A stretch of DNA of 64,000 nt from CAYZHV01 sp046541355 (GTDB taxonomy: Bacteria > Spirochaetota > Spirochaetia > DSM-27196 > Alkalispirochaetaceae). The position numbers and the translations under genes are program-made. This document shows, piece after piece, positions 61,299 through 64,000 of the stretch (its first letter is position 1; every line of letters begins with the position of its first letter). The stretch lies in assembly GCA_046541355.1 (NCBI GenBank), contig JBKHDM010000001.1, forward strand, positions 1 through 64,000. Reading direction: 5' to 3'. The notes under the pieces were generated by a model that did not search any database, was not told the DNA's origin, and saw nothing but the letters and a program-made list of their open reading frames with translations.

Positions 61299-62105
61299 TT
61301 AAGAGCTCATCCCCTTTACGGACGTAAGTACCGTGTCGATTATACTGTTCAACGCTTTTGCCGCCGGGGCGTCGGGGGAGGCGGCAATGTAGGGCATGCC
61401 CGCGTCCCCGGACGCAACGAGGCTCGCCTCGAGGGGCACGCTTCCGAGAAAGGGCACGTCGAGTTCCTCCGCGGCTTTCTCCCCTCCTCCGGAACCGAAA
61501 ACCGCGAGAGCGTCGGAGTCCCGCATGTTCTCGACAATACCGAGAATCGGGAGGTTCATCTTCCGGGCAAAGTCGACGCTCTTTCTGGAGTCGAGGATAG
61601 CCACGTCCTGCGGGGTGGTTACAATGATGCAGCCGGTGAGCTCCGGCAAGTACTGTCCGATAGTTAGCACCTCGTCGCCGGTCCCGGGAGGTGTATCGAT
61701 GATCAGGTAGTCCAGGTCGCCCCAGACGATATCACCGAGAAACTGCTTTATAATGCCGAGCTTCATCGGGCCTCGCCAGATCAGGGCAGCGTCGGGGTCA
61801 TAGCCGATCATCGCCACGCTCGCGGCCTTGAGCGTCGGCAGCACCTCCACCGGATCGATCTCCTCCTCGCTCCCGGTGAACCGGGCTGTCTCCACACCGA
61901 GCATCTTGCCGAGATTGGGCCCGTGAATATCTGCGTCGAGGACGCCGACGTGCAGATCCCGAAGTGCCAGGGCGTAGGCGAGATTGACTGCCACCGTAGA
62001 CTTACCCACACCCCCCTTTCCACTCATGACAACAATCTTGTACTTGACGCGTTCCATCCGCGCCTTCAGACGCTCATCCTGAGGGTTGGGCTTGCCTTGA
62101 ATCAT
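61299..62105 (-). CDS. Mrp/NBP35-family P-loop ATPase lacking the CxxC motif
   Basis: A 268-residue ATPase of the Mrp/ApbC/NBP35 group that carries and transfers Fe-S clusters. It has the deviant Walker A SGKGGVGKST, DADIHGPNLGKMLGV and DYLIIDTPPGTGDE. The C-terminal VENMSxFxCPxCG region reads VENMRDSDALAVFGSGGG: both bridging cysteines are absent. Cluster binding across the dimer is therefore unlikely in the usual way. A TTTACA/TACTAT promoter puts transcription start at the ATG. It is upstream of pcnB by one base. Confidence 0.85.
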   Translation of the reverse strand: MIQGKPNPQDERLKARMERVKYKIVVMSGKGGVGKSTVAVNLAYALALRDLHVGVLDADIHGPNLGKMLGVETARFTGSEEEIDPVEVLPTLKAASVAMIGYDPDAALIWRGPMKLGIIKQFLGDIVWGDLDYLIIDTPPGTGDEVLTIGQYLPELTGCIIVTTPQDVAILDSRKSVDFARKMNLPILGIVENMRDSDALAVFGSGGGEKAAEELDVPFLGSVPLEASLVASGDAGMPYIAASPDAPAAKALNSIIDTVLTSVKGMSS

Positions 62106-62112
62106 CCTTGAG

Positions 62113-62140
62113 ATAGTAGCATAAGGGGAGGTGTTGTAAA
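62113..62140 (-). promoter_or_regulatory. Putative promoter giving a leaderless mrp mRNA
   Basis: On the minus strand TTTACA (62135-62140) and TACTAT (62113-62118) are 16 bases apart. The predicted start, about 62106, is next to the ATG. Confidence 0.5.
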
Positions 62141-62172
62141 AGCGCTTCCACCGGGCGGGAGGGGAGGATACT

Positions 62173-62197
62173 GCCTCGGAGCCGGAGGCTCCGAGGC
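62173..62197 (-). terminator. Perfect 11-bp hairpin downstream of the beta-barrel gene
   Basis: GCCTCGGAGCC (62173-62183) and GGCTCCGAGGC (62187-62197) form a perfect stem with a three-base loop, 15 bases past the stop of the beta-barrel gene. No T-run follows on either strand, so it may stabilise the 3' end instead of acting as a full intrinsic terminator. Confidence 0.5.
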
Positions 62198-62211
62198 GGG
62201 TAGAGACCGGA

Positions 62212-63270
62212 TCAGAGCTGCACTCGAGCCCCGAGAGTACCGCCGACGGAGCCGGAGGTGATGTTGTACATCAGCCCAAGGTCGAGACGCAGAATCAGTA
62301 TATTGAACGAGGTTTCCCCGAAGATCCGGAAGGCGAAGCTGTTTACGTTGCTCTCAACGCCGAGGCCGGTCTGATCGAAGTCCGAGGGCAGGGAGACACC
62401 GGCGGCCGCCGCGGCATTCTTGATCTGCTCGATCTCCGCATCCGTGAGCGCCTCCCCCGTGTCGAGTGAACCGTTTCCGTTGTCGTCGGTATAGACCTCG
62501 GTGGTGAGTCCCGCGTTAGCGTCGGCAATGCCGAGGGCAGCGCCGATGCCAAAGTGAGGCTCGAGAAAGAGGATCTTCTTGCTCGCCTGGGCGCGGAAAT
62601 CAAACACATTCGCTCCCCAGTCAAAATCGAGCTGCGGTTCATCAAGGGCGAGGGTTACCGTGCTGTCCGGATCGTTGGGATCATCGGGAACTTCGGAGAC
62701 CTCTATCTGGCCGATCCCCGAGGGGAGCGAGACAGCTCCGTTGAGGCGGTTGTAGCCGACGCCGATTGAGAGATCCGGGAGGACACCCATACCCTGCTCG
62801 ATCACCGCGTAGCGGACGTCCGCGCCAAAAAGCGTGTACTCCAGGGAAACGTCACCGAAGTCCACGCCCCCCGGAAGGGCTCCGAACTTGAGGCCCACAT
62901 CAAAGGGCAGGAGAAAGCCGCCGACCCTCGCGTCTACGGTGTAGGCGGGAAAGGGTACCCCCACAGCGCTGAAGTCGGAGATCTCCGTCGGTATGTCGAG
63001 GCCGAGATCATCGAAGAGCCCCTCAAAGGCCGCGTAGGGGATTGTTGTCACCCCCGTCGTCACCCCGACGCCAAAACTCGGCGGAACGCTTAATAGCTGA
63101 CCAATATAGGCGTCGGACCAGTTGAGGCCGACGGTCGAGTTCATAGGAAGAGAGCGCGCAAATTCGTCTACGAAGCTTTGAAAGCCCTCCTCGTAGTCGC
63201 CGATAGTTGTCTGGGTCCACGCCGTCGCTGCAACAAGAAACACAACAACGAGAATGGTAGCTCGTTTCAT
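62212..63270 (-). CDS. Outer-membrane-type beta-barrel protein
   Basis: A 352-residue protein with a signal peptide (about 20 residues, ending in ATAWTQ). The mature part alternates polar and hydrophobic residues with Gly-rich turns (SIGVGYNRLNGAVSLP, FGIGAALGIADANAG) and ends GGTLGARVQL, as expected for a transmembrane beta barrel. A loop has an Asp-rich segment (DDNGNGSLDTGEA) that looks like a calcium-binding dockerin-type loop. The ATG at 63270 has GGAGG six bases upstream. The exact family is unknown. Confidence 0.75.
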   Translation of the reverse strand: MKRATILVVVFLVAATAWTQTTIGDYEEGFQSFVDEFARSLPMNSTVGLNWSDAYIGQLLSVPPSFGVGVTTGVTTIPYAAFEGLFDDLGLDIPTEISDFSAVGVPFPAYTVDARVGGFLLPFDVGLKFGALPGGVDFGDVSLEYTLFGADVRYAVIEQGMGVLPDLSIGVGYNRLNGAVSLPSGIGQIEVSEVPDDPNDPDSTVTLALDEPQLDFDWGANVFDFRAQASKKILFLEPHFGIGAALGIADANAGLTTEVYTDDNGNGSLDTGEALTDAEIEQIKNAAAAAGVSLPSDFDQTGLGVESNVNSFAFRIFGETSFNILILRLDLGLMYNITSGSVGGTLGARVQL

Positions 63271-63389
63271 GGTGTACCTCCGTATCTGATAAGCTACCAC
63301 CGGGGATGAGAAAAAACCATCAACTCCCCCCAGGGCGCTCCGCCCATCTCCCGCTTCTCCCGCCCAGGCCGACCGGGGCCGCGGGACAA

Positions 63390-63418
63390 TTGACAGCGAG
63401 TTCCACCGCCTATAGAGT
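63390..63418 (+). promoter_or_regulatory. Putative promoter of tRNA-Arg
   Basis: TTGACA (63390-63395) and TAGAGT (63413-63418) are 17 bases apart, 46 bases upstream of the tRNA. The rest of 63271-63463 contains no gene. Confidence 0.55.
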
Positions 63419-63463
63419 GTCTACTGCCCTCCCCGGGGTGAGCCGGGGATGGGCGGATCAACC

Positions 63464-63537
63464 GCCCCGGTAGCTCAGCAGGATAGAGCAACTGCCTCCT
63501 AAGCAGTAGGTCACCCGTTCGAATCGGGTCCGGGGTA
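63464..63537 (+). tRNA. tRNA-Arg (anticodon CCU)
   Basis: A 74-base cloverleaf: acceptor arms GCCCCGG (63464-63470) and CCGGGGT (63530-63536) with discriminator A, D-arm GCTC...GAGC, anticodon stem ACTGC/GCAGT with loop CTCCTAA (anticodon CCT), and TTCGAAT in the T loop with stem ACCCG/CGGGT. It reads AGG codons. CCA is not encoded. Confidence 0.96.
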
Positions 63538-63648
63538 ATGGTGTAAGGATCTGTGCAATACGCCCGTACCGCTGCTACGCGCTCCTCCCCCGTCCCCGGG
63601 ACATGATGCTACCGTTCCCGTCGAGGTGTGAGGAATCAAGGAGTCTTC

Positions 63649-64000
63649 ATGTCTGATTCAAAAGAGTCGGTCTTCCACATCGCCGAGATGGATTGTCCCT
63701 CGGAAGAGTCCCTTGTACGCATGAAACTCGAGGGGATGGAAGAGGTCTCGTCCCTCGAGTTCGACCTGCACAGGAGGCTCCTGACGGTAGTCCACCGGGG
63801 AGACGTGGGAGGGATCGAGGAGAAGCTCGCGGAACTCGACCTCGGGACGGAGCTGAGAAGCAGCGGTGAGGCCGACGAGAGCAGATTGACCGCGGAGAAG
63901 CGGACCTCCCGCCGGCAGCGCCGGATTCTCCTGACGGTGCTTCTCATCAACTTTGGATTTTTTCTCATCGAGATGACAACCGGCGTGCTCGCCGGTTCCA
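63649..64000 (+). CDS. Cation efflux (CDF) family protein, N-terminal part
   Basis: The reading frame runs off the window; 117 residues are visible. It starts with an HMA-like metal-binding segment (FHIAEMDCPSEE, with one Cys), then a charged linker, then the first membrane helix of a cation diffusion facilitator (LLINFGFFLIEMTTGVLAGS). CDF pumps expel zinc, cobalt or cadmium. AAGGAG lies upstream of the ATG. The fused HMA-like domain is unusual in CDF proteins, although known in some. Its usual CxxC is reduced to a single Cys here. Confidence 0.78.
   Translation, partial: MSDSKESVFHIAEMDCPSEESLVRMKLEGMEEVSSLEFDLHRRLLTVVHRGDVGGIEEKLAELDLGTELRSSGEADESRLTAEKRTSRRQRRILLTVLLINFGFFLIEMTTGVLAGS

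Noticed and set aside
1..64000. CRISPR arrays, prophage or insertion-sequence genes
   Set aside because: No spaced direct repeats, integrase, transposase or phage structural gene seen.

Overview
The window is about 60-65 percent GC by eye, densely coded, and carries no transposase, phage gene or CRISPR array. Gene content points to a diderm bacterium, most likely a free-living spirochaete of the Spirochaeta/Alkalispirochaeta kind. The grounds are an mcsA-mcsB-clpC cluster beside LolCDE-type lipoprotein transport genes and ftsY, a PEGA-domain envelope protein, an rnf cluster, a GH57 glucanotransferase-type enzyme, an outer-membrane-type beta-barrel protein and many signal-peptide or lipobox proteins. 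This assignment is inference from gene families; no rRNA is present to settle it. Layout: 1-4.8 kb holds a dps gene and a complete riboflavin operon (ribD-ribE-ribBA-ribH) behind a consensus promoter, an FMN riboswitch and an intrinsic terminator. 4.8-20.8 kb is a mixed housekeeping and stress region: phosphoesterase, histidine phosphatase, macrodomain, flavodoxin, DnaJ-like protein, RNase R, a MoxR-DUF58-BatA operon headed by a membrane-anchored HtrA-like protease, a dioxygenase/esterase pair resembling quinone-detoxifying MhqE/MhqD, an SDR, a HlyIII protein and two rhodaneses. 20.8-28 kb has an MFS carrier, a PAS histidine kinase, a DMT carrier and small regulators. 27.3-32.7 kb is sbcD-sbcC-sfsA, with SfsA fused to DUF123. 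33-47.2 kb is a long minus-strand run: prfB (with its programmed frameshift), a PEGA protein, ftsY, a YD-repeat protein, lolC, lolD, lolE, mcsA, mcsB and clpC. 47.4-56.9 kb has an exported TPR protein, a GH57 enzyme and an rnfCDGEA operon preceded by two extra membrane-protein genes. 56.9-64 kb has a pseudouridine synthase, a P-loop/Asp23 fusion, an exported TPR protein, pcnB, mrp, a beta-barrel protein, tRNA-Arg(CCU) and the start of a cation-efflux gene. Three observations stand out. First, the Rnf cluster keeps its gene order but has lost many redox-site residues: half of the transmembrane cysteines in RnfA/RnfE, the flavinylated Thr and HETPGLG-like motif of RnfG, and the nucleotide-loop and NGAECEP-type motifs of RnfC. 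It also lacks rnfB. Second, the McsB homologue next to mcsA and clpC lacks both hallmark catalytic residues of phosphagen/arginine kinases. Third, many first-in-transcript genes have good sigma-70 boxes placed so that transcription would start at or within a few bases of the start codon, with no Shine-Dalgarno sequence, whereas operon-internal genes have good ones. This suggests widespread leaderless translation. A 20-bp sequence present three times, twice as perfect ends of a 156-bp inverted-repeat element upstream of sbcD and once upstream of another gene, is either a small mobile element or a shared operator.
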